Part shown: piece by piece, positions 25,541-34,718 of the stretch
Layout: every line of letters starts with the position of its first letter
How positions within the stretch are numbered: position 1 is the first letter of the stretch
Assembly (NCBI RefSeq): GCF_001296025.1
Contig: NZ_LJHV01000008.1
Location: 558,001 to 622,000 of the forward strand
Source of the DNA: Porphyrobacter sp. AAP60
GTDB lineage: Bacteria; Pseudomonadota; Alphaproteobacteria; Sphingomonadales; Sphingomonadaceae
Reading direction: 5' to 3'
Length of the DNA stretch: 64,000 nucleotides
Notes under the pieces: generated by a model
What the model saw: the letters and a program-made list of their open reading frames with translations, nothing else
What the model was told of the DNA's origin: nothing
The model's database searches: none
Program-made: the position numbers and the translations under genes

Positions 25541-28060
25541 ATGACCGACACCCGTTTCGATCCGTCCCAATCCGACGGACGCTGGCAGCGTGCATGGGAA
25601 GAAGCGGGCACCTTCACCGCCGATTCCGATAGCCCCAGGCCGAAAAGCTACATCCTCGAAATGTTCCCCTATCCATCGGGGCGCATCCACATGGGCCACG
25701 TGCGCAATTACACGATGGGCGATGTGTTGGCGCGCTATCAGCGGATGCGCGGGTTCGAGGTGCTGCACCCGATGGGGTGGGACGCCTTCGGGATGCCGGC
25801 GGAAAACGCGGCGATGGAAAAGGGCGTGCATCCCGGCGGGTGGACGCGCCAGAACATTGCGCAGATGAAGGCGCAATTGCAGCGCATCGGCTTTGCATTG
25901 GACTGGACGCGCGAATTCGCCACCTGCGATCCCGAATATTACGGCCACGAACAGGCGCTGTTTGCCGATCTGTACGAGGCGGGTCTGGTCTACCGCAAGG
26001 AATCGACCGTCAACTGGGATCCGGTCGACATGACCGTGCTCGCCAATGAACAGGTGATCGACGGCAAGGGCTGGCGCAGCGGCGCCGAGGTCGAAAAGCG
26101 CAAGCTGAACCAGTGGTTCCTGAAGATCACCGACTTTGCCGATGATCTGCTCGACGGGCTGGGGAGCCTCGAGGACTGGCCCGAGAAGGTTCGCCTGATG
26201 CAGGAGAACTGGATCGGCAAGAGCCAAGGGCTGGAGTTCACCTTCGACCTGTCAGACGGAGGAAAGCTTCCGGTCTATTCTACCCGCCCAGACACGATCT
26301 TCGGCGCGAGTTTCTGCGCCATCGCTGCCGATCACCCGATTGCCCAAGGGCTGGCGGGCGATCCGGAAGTCGCCGCGTTCATCGACCAGTGCAAGAAGGG
26401 CGCGACCACGGCCGCAGCGCTCGAAACGGCGGAAAAGCTGGGGTATCGCACCCCGATTACCGCCAGGCATCCCTTCACCGGGGCTGCATTGCCGGTCTTC
26501 ATCGCCAATTTCGTGCTGATGGAATACGGCACCGGCGCGGTGATGGGCGTGCCGGGGCATGACCAGCGCGACTTCGAATTCGCCACCAAATACGAACTGC
26601 CGATCCTGCGCGTGGTCGCGACCGATCCCGCGCGCGCCGACGAGCCCTTCAAGGGTGAGGCCGAGGCGGGCGACGGGGTGATCGTGAACTCCGGTTTCCT
26701 CGATGGCATGACGGTTGAAGCCGCCAAGGCGGAAGTCATCACCCGCGCCGAAAGCGGCGGCTGGGGCGAAGGGCGCACCGTGTGGCGGCTGCGCGACTGG
26801 GGCGTTTCGCGGCAACGCTATTGGGGCACGCCGATCCCCTTCATCCACTGCGATGCCTGCGGCGTGGTGCCGGTGCCCAAGGCCCAGCTCCCCGTCACCC
26901 TGCCCGAAGATGTCAGCTTCGACATTCCCGGCAATCCGCTGGAACGGCACCCCACGTGGAAGCACGTCGATTGTCCCAAGTGCGGCGCCGCGGCGCGGCG
27001 CGAGACCGATACGCTCGATACCTTCGTCGACTCCTCGTGGTATTTCCTGCGCTTCGCCAGCCAGCCTGCTGACCGCCCGTTCGACCCGGAAGAGGTCGCC
27101 AAGTGGCTGCCGGTGCAGCACTATATCGGCGGGGTGGAGCACGCGATTCTGCACCTGCTCTATGCCCGGTTCTGGACGCGGGCGCTGGCGCATATGGGCA
27201 AGATTGCGGTGCAGGAACCGTTTGCGGCGCTGTTCACGCAGGGGATGGTGACGCACGAGACCTATAGCCGGATCGACGAAGCCCGCGGTGTTCCGGTCTT
27301 CTTCGGCCCTGAAGAAATCAATCGCACCTCCGATGGCGCAACGCTGCTGGCCGATGATGGCTCTGTGGAAGTCGGCCGCGTCATCAAGATGTCGAAGTCG
27401 AAGAAGAACGTCGTCGATCCCGATGCGATCATCGCCCGCCACGGCGCGGATGCGGTGCGCTGGTTCATGCTCTCCGATTCGCCGCCGGAACGCGATCTGC
27501 CGTGGTCGGATGCCGGGATCGAGGGTTGTGCGCGCTTCGTGCAGCGGCTGTGGCGGTTGTTTTCGGCCTATGATGCTACAGCCGAGGGCGAGGACAAGGC
27601 GCTGGATCGCAAGACCCACCAGACCATCGCTGCCGTCGCCACCGACATCGAAGCGCTCGGCTTCAACAAGGCGGTGGCGCGCATTTACGAACTGACCGGC
27701 ACCGTCGAAAAGGCCGCGCCGTCTGCCAGCCGCAGCGCCGCGATCCGGGCGCTGGTGCACCTCGCCGCCCCGATGATGCCGCACCTGGCCGAAGAGGTCT
27801 GGGCGGGCATGGGAGAAGGCCTGATCGCCGACGCACCGTGGCCCGCAGTCGATCCCGCGCTGCTGGTCGATGATGAAGTCACCATCGCGATCCAGCACAT
27901 GGGCAAGCTGCGCGACACCGTGACCGCAAGCAAGGGTGCGTCGAAGGACACGCTCGAAGCGCTGGCGCTGGCTTCGGCCAATCTGCAACGCTCGGTCGAT
28001 GGCGCGGCGATCCGCAAGATCATTGTGGTGCCCGACCGTTTGGTGAATATCGTTACCTGA
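25541..28060 (+). CDS. leuS: Leucyl-tRNA synthetase
   Basis: This class I aminoacyl-tRNA synthetase of 839 residues charges tRNA-Leu. The HIGH-type motif is [13 protein letters not shown] (about residue 48). The editing (CP1) domain is present, with [20 protein letters not shown]. The KMSKS loop is [14 protein letters not shown] at about residue 615. A zinc-type CDACG/CPKCG pair lies near residues 445-485. Length and order are normal. It is followed by lptE with a TGATG overlap. Confidence 0.98.
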   Translation: MTDTRFDPSQSDGRWQRAWEEAGTFTADSDSPRPKSYILEMFPYPSGRIHMGHVRNYTMGDVLARYQRMRGFEVLHPMGWDAFGMPAENAAMEKGVHPGGWTRQNIAQMKAQLQRIGFALDWTREFATCDPEYYGHEQALFADLYEAGLVYRKESTVNWDPVDMTVLANEQVIDGKGWRSGAEVEKRKLNQWFLKITDFADDLLDGLGSLEDWPEKVRLMQENWIGKSQGLEFTFDLSDGGKLPVYSTRPDTIFGASFCAIAADHPIAQGLAGDPEVAAFIDQCKKGATTAAALETAEKLGYRTPITARHPFTGAALPVFIANFVLMEYGTGAVMGVPGHDQRDFEFATKYELPILRVVATDPARADEPFKGEAEAGDGVIVNSGFLDGMTVEAAKAEVITRAESGGWGEGRTVWRLRDWGVSRQRYWGTPIPFIHCDACGVVPVPKAQLPVTLPEDVSFDIPGNPLERHPTWKHVDCPKCGAAARRETDTLDTFVDSSWYFLRFASQPADRPFDPEEVAKWLPVQHYIGGVEHAILHLLYARFWTRALAHMGKIAVQEPFAALFTQGMVTHETYSRIDEARGVPVFFGPEEINRTSDGATLLADDGSVEVGRVIKMSKSKKNVVDPDAIIARHGADAVRWFMLSDSPPERDLPWSDAGIEGCARFVQRLWRLFSAYDATAEGEDKALDRKTHQTIAAVATDIEALGFNKAVARIYELTGTVEKAAPSASRSAAIRALVHLAAPMMPHLAEEVWAGMGEGLIADAPWPAVDPALLVDDEVTIAIQHMGKLRDTVTASKGASKDTLEALALASANLQRSVDGAAIRKIIVVPDRLVNIVT

Positions 28061-28572
28061 TGCGCACCATTTCTGCCTTGTTCGCCTGTCTCGCGCTTTC
28101 TGCCTGCGGCCTTTCCCCGATGTATGCGGGCGGCGGGTCTTCGGCGGTGGCGCAAGGGATTGCGGCGGTTGATGTTCCGGCGATCCAGGGGCGCGGTGGG
28201 TGGCTGGTCAAGAACGCGCTCGATGCGCGGCTGGGGGTGGCCAGAAACGGGGCGAGCCAGGTGACGCCGCAGTACCGGCTCGATGTGCGGCTGGACGATT
28301 CGCTGGAAGCGCTGGGAGTGCTCAATGATGACACCATCAGCCGCGAACGCCGGATTTTGCGCGCCCGCTATCAGCTGGTCGAACTGGCGACGGGATCGGT
28401 GCTGCTGGATGCCACCGCCGGGTCCGATGCCGGGATCGACGTGGTCAGTTCCGAATATGCCACCATCGCTGCCGAGCAGAAGGCGCTGGAAAATCTCGCC
28501 GTCGATATCGCCGACCGGATGGCGACGCAGATCGCGGTGACGCTGCGCAATCGCGCCGCTGCGGGCCAGTGA
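28060..28572 (+). CDS. lptE: LPS-assembly lipoprotein LptE
   Basis: LptE is the lipoprotein plug of the outer-membrane LptD complex that inserts lipopolysaccharide. The 170-residue product has a lipoprotein signal (LFACLALSAC, Cys16) followed by GLSPMYAGGGS, the usual start of alphaproteobacterial LptE. The helix-strand core includes VTPQYRLDVRLDDSLEALGV. The position between leuS and holA is the conserved arrangement. It overlaps leuS by one base and holA by four. Confidence 0.88.
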   Translation: MRTISALFACLALSACGLSPMYAGGGSSAVAQGIAAVDVPAIQGRGGWLVKNALDARLGVARNGASQVTPQYRLDVRLDDSLEALGVLNDDTISRERRILRARYQLVELATGSVLLDATAGSDAGIDVVSSEYATIAAEQKALENLAVDIADRMATQIAVTLRNRAAAGQ

Positions 28573-29633
28573 AAGCAAAGAACAGCGATTTCGCGCGCGG
28601 ATTGCCGCAAGGCGCCCTGTCTGCCCGCATTTTCTTCTTCTGCGGCCCCGATGAGGCAGGGGCCAGTGCCGCCGCCGCCCGTGTGGCTGCCGCCTTGCCT
28701 GACGCGGGCGATCGGGTCGAAATCGCCGGGGCAGACCTCAAACGCGATCCCGCGCTGCTGGGGGACGAGGCGCGGTCATCCTCGTTGTTCGGCGGGCAGC
28801 GCCACATCTGGGTGCGCGCCAGCGGGGACGAGGCGCATGACGCGCTGCAAATCCTGATCGAAACCGGCGAGGCGGGCGCGGGCACCGCCGCCCCGGTGCT
28901 GGTGGTCGCCACGTCCGCCACCGACAAATCGCGCACCGCCAAGCTGCTGGAAAAGCGGAAAGATGCGCTGGTGGCGATGTTCCACCCGCCCGATCTCGGA
29001 TCGGTGGCAAGCGCCGTGCGCGCCATGGCGGATACGGCGGGCCTCAGGCTGGGCGGGGATCTGGCCGAACGCATCGCCCGCGCCTCCGGGCTGGATGTGC
29101 GGCTGGCGCAATCCGAAGTCACCAAGCTGGCGCTTTATTGCGATGCCGATCCGCAATCACCCAAGCCCGCCACGCCCGAAGATCACGCTGCCATCGGCGC
29201 GACCACGGAGGAAGACGGGCTGGCCCCGCTGGTCAATGCGGTGCTGGGCGGGGAGCTGAACCGGATCGCGGGCGAGGTCCACCGCCTGCGCGAACTGGGG
29301 TTGAACCCGGTCGGCGTGGCGTTGGCGCTGGAACGGCGCGCGGCGCAATTGGCACAGATCACAGCGCGGATCGGTGCGGGCGGCAAGATCCAGGCGCTGG
29401 GGCCGGGCGAGAAAATGCAGCTTGGCATTTTCTTCAAGGAAGAACGCGCGATCACGCACCAGTTCGAGCGAATGAGCCAGCCCGCATCACGCGGATCGCG
29501 CGAAACCCGGCTTGACCGTGTGATCCCGCGACTCGTCCAGCTGCACCGCACATTGCTCGCCAACAGCCAGATTGCAGAGCTGCTATTGGCGCAGGAATTG
29601 GCCGAAATCGCGCGATTCGCCGCAAAGCGGTAA
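28569..29633 (+). CDS. holA: DNA polymerase III delta subunit
   Basis: HolA belongs to the clamp-loader complex and opens the beta clamp. The 354-residue product has the N-terminal AAA-like region (ARIFFFCGPDEAGASAAAAR), the middle DLAERIARASGLDVRLAQSE and the C-terminal helical collar (LIQ..LANSQIAELLLAQELAEIARFA). The GTG at 28569 overlaps the lptE stop (GTGA). It completes the DUF3576-leuS-lptE-holA operon. The next gene begins 108 bases later. Confidence 0.9.
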   Translation: MKAKNSDFARGLPQGALSARIFFFCGPDEAGASAAAARVAAALPDAGDRVEIAGADLKRDPALLGDEARSSSLFGGQRHIWVRASGDEAHDALQILIETGEAGAGTAAPVLVVATSATDKSRTAKLLEKRKDALVAMFHPPDLGSVASAVRAMADTAGLRLGGDLAERIARASGLDVRLAQSEVTKLALYCDADPQSPKPATPEDHAAIGATTEEDGLAPLVNAVLGGELNRIAGEVHRLRELGLNPVGVALALERRAAQLAQITARIGAGGKIQALGPGEKMQLGIFFKEERAITHQFERMSQPASRGSRETRLDRVIPRLVQLHRTLLANSQIAELLLAQELAEIARFAAKR

Positions 29634-29741
29634 CGAAATGTGACAAGCCGCTTTTCGCACTCGCACAAATTTGTCATACCTGTGTATTAGGACTTAGGTA
29701 GGTATCCTTAGGGGGTCGCACCTTTAGAGGGTAATTTTTCG

Positions 29742-31145
29742 ATGAATCGTTTGACGCCGAAACTGCTGGAATCTGTCCGGCACGAGGCGGTCGAGAGCAA
29801 GATTGCGCCGTCACTCGAACGGCGCCGGCTGCGCGCCTACATCTTGATGCTGCTGCTTGATGGTGTGCTGTTCAATCTGAGCTTCGCGCTCGCCGCACTG
29901 GTGTGGGAGGCACGCTGGTGGGAACCGCGCTCGATGCTGGCGGCCCAGGCGATGCTGCCGGTCTATTTCACGATTGCTCTGTATAACAGCGCCTACGGGG
30001 TCAGGGCGCTTTCTGACTGGACCTTTGCTGCGCGCCAAGCTGTGATCGCTCTGGTAATTTCGGCCGGTCTGATCAACTTCGTCGGCTTCTACACCAAATC
30101 CAATCAGGATTTCTCGCGCGCGGCGGTTACGCTGGGCCTGTTGTTCACCGCCATCCTGCTGGTGGCCTTTCGCCGCCTGCTCGCGCTGCTTATCCGGAAG
30201 CGCTGGGGCGGGCGGGTGACGAACCGGCTGGTGATCGACGATGGCGGTTCGGGCTTTCCCATCGAAGATGCGGTGATCATCTCTGCCGCAGATTATAATC
30301 TTGATCCTTCCAGCCACGATCCCTTTGTGCTTGACCGGCTGGGCAAGCTGATGCGCAATCGGGATAAGGTGGTGGTCAGCTGCCCGCGTGAACGGCGCGG
30401 GGATTGGGCCTTCATGCTGAAATCGGCCGGTGTTTACGGCGAGATCGTGAGCGAGCCCGCCCATATGCTGGGCGCTGTCGGGGTGCATAGTTATGATGCG
30501 CTGGATCGCACCACGCTGGTGGTATCAACCGGCCCGCTTGGCCTGCGCGCACGCATTCTGAAGCGGCTGTTCGATCTGGCGGTGGCATCTGCCGGATTGC
30601 TGGCACTGTCGCCGGTGTTGCTGATCACCGCCCTGATGATCAAGCTGGAAGATGGCGGCCCGGTATTGTTCAAACAGCGCAGGCTGGGGCGCGGCAACCA
30701 GTTTTTCGATGTGTTCAAGTTCCGTTCGATGCGCCTCGACAAGCTTGATCACAATGGCACACGTTCAGCCGCGCGCGATGATGACCGGATCACCCGCGTC
30801 GGAGCCTTCATCCGCCGCACCAGCATCGATGAATTGCCGCAGCTGATCAATGTCTTCAAAGGCGACATGTCGATTGTCGGCCCGCGCCCGCACGCGATCG
30901 GCTCCACCGCGAACAACAAGTTTTTCTGGGAGGTGGATCGCAAGTACTGGCAGCGCCATTGCCTGAAGCCGGGGCTGACGGGGCTGGCGCAGGTGCGCGG
31001 CCATCGCGGCGCGACCGAGCGGGAAAAGGATCTGACCGACCGGCTGCAATCCGATCTCGAATATATCGCCGGATGGTCATTGCAGCGCGATATCGGCATC
31101 GTGCTACGCACCGTGATGGTGCTGAAACACGATAATGCTTTTTGA
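29742..31145 (+). CDS. Exopolysaccharide priming sugar transferase (polyprenyl glycosylphosphotransferase)
   Basis: This membrane enzyme transfers a sugar phosphate to undecaprenyl phosphate to start exopolysaccharide synthesis. The 467-residue protein has four N-terminal transmembrane segments and a CoA-binding-like region. Its conserved C-terminal catalytic domain contains LKRLFDLAVASAGLLALSPV, the basic KQRRLGRGNQFFDVFKFRSM, the RRTSIDELPQLINVFKGDMS region and SIVGPRPHA, then KPGLTGLAQVRGHRG. No other polysaccharide genes are adjacent. The upstream gap contains a direct repeat CTTAGG-N8-CTTAGG. Confidence 0.92.
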   Translation: MNRLTPKLLESVRHEAVESKIAPSLERRRLRAYILMLLLDGVLFNLSFALAALVWEARWWEPRSMLAAQAMLPVYFTIALYNSAYGVRALSDWTFAARQAVIALVISAGLINFVGFYTKSNQDFSRAAVTLGLLFTAILLVAFRRLLALLIRKRWGGRVTNRLVIDDGGSGFPIEDAVIISAADYNLDPSSHDPFVLDRLGKLMRNRDKVVVSCPRERRGDWAFMLKSAGVYGEIVSEPAHMLGAVGVHSYDALDRTTLVVSTGPLGLRARILKRLFDLAVASAGLLALSPVLLITALMIKLEDGGPVLFKQRRLGRGNQFFDVFKFRSMRLDKLDHNGTRSAARDDDRITRVGAFIRRTSIDELPQLINVFKGDMSIVGPRPHAIGSTANNKFFWEVDRKYWQRHCLKPGLTGLAQVRGHRGATEREKDLTDRLQSDLEYIAGWSLQRDIGIVLRTVMVLKHDNAF

Positions 31146-31146
31146 C

Positions 31147-31180
31147 CGGGCCTTTTAATCGGGCTTTTTAATCGGGCTTA
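31147..31180 (+). repeat. 13-bp tandem repeat in a convergent gap
   Basis: The unit CGGGCYTTTTAAT occurs at 31147-31159 and 31160-31172, with a third partial unit CGGGCTTA at 31173-31180 that runs into the lptA stop codon. Its T-rich tracts might help stop transcription from the left. Confidence 0.7.
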
Positions 31181-31747
31181 CTGATTGCGGTTCTGCGGCA
31201 CGCTGAAGCTGCCGGTCACCCGGCCGCCATTGCCTGCACTGCCCGATGCTCCGCCAGCCGCGCTGCCATCCACGCTGGAAAGCCCGCTGTTGAGATCGAT
31301 CACCAGCCGCCCGCCATTCAGCGTATCGGTGCCGCGGCGCAGGCGCACATTGCCTGCCATGGTGATGATCCGCCGATTGACGTCATAGATCGCATCATTG
31401 CCGCTGGCGCGTTCATCGCCGCGCGTCACTTCGACCCCGCCGGTGGCGGTGATGCGCTGGATGCTGAGCGATCCGGCGTCGTTGAAGTTCACCAGCGTGC
31501 GGGCTGACCTGATCGACAATCCGGCCTGATCGATCACGACATTGCCCGAAAGGATCACGCGGTTTTCGCGGTCCTGCAATTCGATCCGGTCGGCAGCGTA
31601 ATTGACCGGCGCGTTGGAATTGTGCGCGGCGATGCTCTGCGCGTGCAGCGCCATCCCGCCGGTCAGCGCTGCGGTGAGGGCAAAACCGCCAGCGGCCCAG
31701 ATCAATGCCAGGCGCGTGACGGGAAGGGGGGAATTCGGTCGTGTCAT
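31178..31747 (-). CDS. lptA: LptA, periplasmic LPS transport protein
   Basis: LptA bridges inner and outer membranes for lipopolysaccharide export. The 189-residue product has a signal sequence (ALIWAAGGFALTAALTGGMA, cleaved after ALHAQS) and the OstA repeat domain: NAPVNYAADRIELQDRENRV, then LSGNVVIDQAGLSIRSARTL and ITMAGNVRLRRGTDTLNGG. A Gly/Ser-rich tail follows. The ATG at 31747 overlaps the lptC stop. Confidence 0.9.
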   Translation of the reverse strand: MTRPNSPLPVTRLALIWAAGGFALTAALTGGMALHAQSIAAHNSNAPVNYAADRIELQDRENRVILSGNVVIDQAGLSIRSARTLVNFNDAGSLSIQRITATGGVEVTRGDERASGNDAIYDVNRRIITMAGNVRLRRGTDTLNGGRLVIDLNSGLSSVDGSAAGGASGSAGNGGRVTGSFSVPQNRNQ

Positions 31748-32415
31748 CGCGGCATCCTCAACTGGCCGGGAACCATGGTCATGCGCGCATTGCCTTCCAG
31801 CGTCAGCGTGCGTGCGCCCAGATCGGCGCGGATCGAATTGGCGGAGAAGGTGCCTGCCGGAACTTCGCCCGACACGCCATCATCGCCGCGCATCATGCGG
31901 GTCTTGAGATCGACCGACACGCCGCGTGCGACCATCGCATAGCCATCATTAGCGACCAGCCGCACCGGGCCATTCACCGCAACGGTTTCGGCATTGATAT
32001 CATAGGTGCCGCCATCGGCGCTCAATCGCGCGGGGCCATCGGTCAGCATCAATTGCGCGACCAGTTCCTGCATCCGCACCAGCCCTTCAATGCTGGAGCG
32101 CTGCACCGCTTCGCCCGCCATCAGCGAAAACGGCCGCCCCAGATCGTCGCGCCCGCGGTACATGGCATTATCGACACTCAGCCGTTCATCGATCAGCGCG
32201 ACCTTGTTGCGATCGAGCAGAAAGCTGACCTCGCCGCGCGGGGAAAGCGGGGTGATGATCATCAGCGCCGCGATCACGCCGACGCCCATCGGCAGAGCGC
32301 GGGCCAGAAACCCGACCAGCCGGTCGTGCGATCCGCCCGGCGCGGCGAAATGCTGCCGCCGGCTGCGCAAGGCCTTGGCTTCGCTGGTTTCCATGCTCTG
32401 GTGGACGGGGGCCAT
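31744..32415 (-). CDS. lptC: LptC, inner-membrane LPS transport protein
   Basis: LptC is the bitopic membrane protein that hands lipopolysaccharide from LptB2FG to LptA. The 223-residue product has one transmembrane helix at about residues 40-57 (ALPMGVGVIAALMIITPLSP). A periplasmic OstA-like domain follows (YRGRDDLGRPFSLMAGEAVQ, ADLGARTLTLEGNARM). It overlaps lptA by 4 bases and follows rnd by 25 bases, consistent with a rnd-lptC-lptA transcript. Confidence 0.88.
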   Translation of the reverse strand: MAPVHQSMETSEAKALRSRRQHFAAPGGSHDRLVGFLARALPMGVGVIAALMIITPLSPRGEVSFLLDRNKVALIDERLSVDNAMYRGRDDLGRPFSLMAGEAVQRSSIEGLVRMQELVAQLMLTDGPARLSADGGTYDINAETVAVNGPVRLVANDGYAMVARGVSVDLKTRMMRGDDGVSGEVPAGTFSANSIRADLGARTLTLEGNARMTMVPGQLRMPR

Positions 32416-32440
32416 GATGATCGCGCTGCCTGACCGTTGC

Positions 32441-33061
32441 TTACATATGGCTGAAGATGTCGTTTTCCGCCCATCCGGCGATGTCGAGCAGCGCGCGGGC
32501 GGGGAGGAAATCGAAACAGGCCTGCGCCAGATCGGTGCGCCCCTCGCGCTCCAGCCGCAGAGTCAACTCATCGCGAAGGCGGTGCAGGTAACGCACATCG
32601 GATGCGGCGTAATCGCGCTGGGCATCGGAGAGCACGGGGCCGCCCCAGTCGGAACTTTGCTGATGCTTGGAGATATTCTCGCCCAGCAATTCTTCGACCA
32701 GGTTCTTCAGCCCGTGGCGATCAGTATAGGTGCGCACCAGCTTGCTGGCGATCTTGGTGCAGAACACCGGCCCGGCCATCACGCCAAGGTAATGCTGGAT
32801 CGCGGCCAGATCGAACCGGCCAAAGTGGTAGATTTTCACCCGCGCCGGATCGCCCAGCACTGCCTTCAGGTTCGGCGCATCATAGGCGCTGCCGGGGCCG
32901 AAGCGGACGAGGTGTTCATCGCCCGTGCCGTCGGACAATTGCACCACGCACAGCCGGTCACGCGGGGTGATCAGGCCCATGGTTTCGGTATCGACCGCGA
33001 TCGCGCGATCATTCACCAGCACGCCGGCGGGGAGGTCTTCTTCGTGGAAATGAACAGCCAT
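32441..33061 (-). CDS. rnd: Ribonuclease D (DEDD 3'-5' exonuclease)
   Basis: This is a short RNase D type exonuclease of 206 residues, without the HRDC domains of the long form. The DEDD residues are in AVDTETMGL (Asp and Glu), YHFGRFDLAAI (Asp) and DYAASDVRYLHRL (Asp, with the Tyr of the DEDDy subgroup). It trims RNA 3' ends. It heads the operon with lptC and lptA; the short form is the usual alphaproteobacterial type. Confidence 0.92.
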   Translation of the reverse strand: MAVHFHEEDLPAGVLVNDRAIAVDTETMGLITPRDRLCVVQLSDGTGDEHLVRFGPGSAYDAPNLKAVLGDPARVKIYHFGRFDLAAIQHYLGVMAGPVFCTKIASKLVRTYTDRHGLKNLVEELLGENISKHQQSSDWGGPVLSDAQRDYAASDVRYLHRLRDELTLRLEREGRTDLAQACFDFLPARALLDIAGWAENDIFSHM

Positions 33062-33084
33062 GGGCAGTGCCCTACGCGGATTGG

Positions 33085-33876
33085 TTAGGGAGGGGAAGGC
33101 CCGAGTGGCGGCTCTTCGCCGACCTTGCGAAAGTCCACCACGCCAAGCGGGCCATCGACCGCGAGAATGCCATCGTGAAAGGTGCCGTGCATTCCGGTGA
33201 GATCGAAGACGCCGATATCATTGGGCACGAATTCGAGACGCAGCGCCTGACCCGGCTGCCACCCCAACGCCGCAAGATCATATCGCGGCGAGGTTACGTT
33301 GTAATTCGATTGCTCGACCGTCACGGCAACGGGCGTGTCGCAGTCATCGGGGCTGTAGCCGTCGCGATAGGCGCCGCTGCCTGCGACGAAATCGTAAATC
33401 CGCGCGCCGTTGGCGCATTCGATCAGGGTATCGGCATTGGTGAAGGGGCGGCCGCGCGGGCCGGTGACGTTGACCTGCAGGATATGTTCGGCAGGCTCGT
33501 CCCCCGGCTCCAGCCGAACGAAGCGGAATTCGGGTGGCACAGGTGTCGGCCGGGTGGTGAAATGCACCGCGCCATCGCGCATCTCCCACACACCGCGCGA
33601 ACGCAGATCGAGCCCGCCGACCGACAGTTCCCAGCCAAAGGTTCCGTCTGCGGCAATCTGCAGCCCCATGTAGGTTTCAAACGAGCTGCCACTATAGATT
33701 CCGGTGATGTCCGCTGGCTGCGGCTGCGCCGGCTCGTCGTTGGCCCCGTTGTTACCAAGGCAGGCGAGTGCCGCAACGCTCAGCAACACGCGCCTTATCG
33801 CGGTCGCGCGGGGCGGGCGGCGATTGGTTGCGAGGATCGGAGGAGCGAGGTTTGCTCGCAGAAATCGGGTGTCCAT
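33085..33876 (-). CDS. Exported protein of unknown function
   Basis: The 263-residue protein has a basic N terminus and a hydrophobic signal (RRVLLSVAALACLG), possibly a lipoprotein although the lipobox is atypical. The mature region is mostly beta-strand (DITGIYSGSSFETYMGLQIA, GVWEMRDGAVHFTTRPTPVP, GTFHDGILAVDGPLG), resembling a small beta-sandwich. Two cysteines in IECANGARI and DDCDTPVAV could pair. ATG 33876 is the start; codons upstream read through ung antisense. I do not recognise a family. It is divergent from ung. Confidence 0.65.
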   Translation of the reverse strand: MDTRFLRANLAPPILATNRRPPRATAIRRVLLSVAALACLGNNGANDEPAQPQPADITGIYSGSSFETYMGLQIAADGTFGWELSVGGLDLRSRGVWEMRDGAVHFTTRPTPVPPEFRFVRLEPGDEPAEHILQVNVTGPRGRPFTNADTLIECANGARIYDFVAGSGAYRDGYSPDDCDTPVAVTVEQSNYNVTSPRYDLAALGWQPGQALRLEFVPNDIGVFDLTGMHGTFHDGILAVDGPLGVVDFRKVGEEPPLGPSPP

Positions 33877-33958
33877 GACACCACGCTTATCCTGATCGGG
33901 GAAAGCGGGGAAGGCCGCAGTGGCGCGGTGGGCGCTACGGGGTGTAGGTTCCTGCCCC

Positions 33959-34645
33959 ATGACTGCCGAAACCATCCCCGAAAGCTGGCGTGCCGCGCTT
34001 GAACCGGCATTGGCGACACCCGAAGCGAGGCAGCTGGGCGGCTGGCTGAAGGCCGAGGAAGCGGCAGGCAAACAGGTTTTTCCGCCACGCGGGACGCGGC
34101 TGGCCGCGCTGGCGCTGACGCCGCTGACCGACGTGCGCTGCGTGATTCTGGGGCAGGACCCCTATCATGGGCCGGGGCAGGCACATGGCCTTGCTTTCTC
34201 GGTGCAAGGCGGCACCCGGCTGCCGCCTTCGCTGGTGAACATCTACAAGGAACTGGAGGCGGATTGCGGTCTGCCGCGTGCCACCACCGGCGATCTGACG
34301 CCGTGGGCGCGGCAGGGGGTGTTGCTGCTCAACAATACGCTGACGGTGGAGGCGGGGCAGGCGGGTAGCCACGCGGGGCGCGGGTGGGATGCGATCACCG
34401 ATGCCGCCGTGGCAGCAGTGGCAGAACGCGCGGAGCCGACGGTGTTCATCCTGTGGGGCAGCCATGCGAAGAAGAAGGCCAGCCGCATTTCGGCCTTGGG
34501 CCGCAATCCCGCGCATCTGGTATTGGCATCGGCCCACCCCAGCCCGCTATCTGCCCATAACGGCTTTTTCGGATCGCGCCCGTTCAGCCAGACCAATGCC
34601 TTTCTGGAGGCACAAGGGCGCGGCGCGATTGACTGGAAATTGTGA
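33959..34645 (+). CDS. ung: Uracil-DNA glycosylase, family 1
   Basis: Ung removes uracil from DNA. The 228-residue enzyme has the water-activating motif GQDPYHGPGQAHGLAFSV (Asp67), the uracil-binding LLNNTLTVEAG and the leucine-loop motif HPSPLSAHNGFFG. Length is normal. The ATG at 33959 begins MTAETIPESWRAALE. It is divergent from the exported-protein gene and followed by the GMC oxidoreductase gene after 73 bases. Confidence 0.97.
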   Translation: MTAETIPESWRAALEPALATPEARQLGGWLKAEEAAGKQVFPPRGTRLAALALTPLTDVRCVILGQDPYHGPGQAHGLAFSVQGGTRLPPSLVNIYKELEADCGLPRATTGDLTPWARQGVLLLNNTLTVEAGQAGSHAGRGWDAITDAAVAAVAERAEPTVFILWGSHAKKKASRISALGRNPAHLVLASAHPSPLSAHNGFFGSRPFSQTNAFLEAQGRGAIDWKL

Positions 34646-34718
34646 TCGCAACCGACGCAAGCATACAATCATTTGCGGGCCTGCCAGCCTAGCGAGCAGT
34701 CTTCCGGGGGGTCGCATC

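Noticed and set aside
26252..27988. Long antisense frame under leuS (about 578 codons)
   Set aside because: Same high-GC effect; low-complexity Arg/His/Gly sequence and no ribosome site or family motif.
31153..31172. TTAA...TTAA pair resembling a CtrA box
   Set aside because: Spacing is 9 bases rather than 7 and it lies between converging genes, so CtrA control is unlikely; it is explained by the 13-bp tandem repeat.
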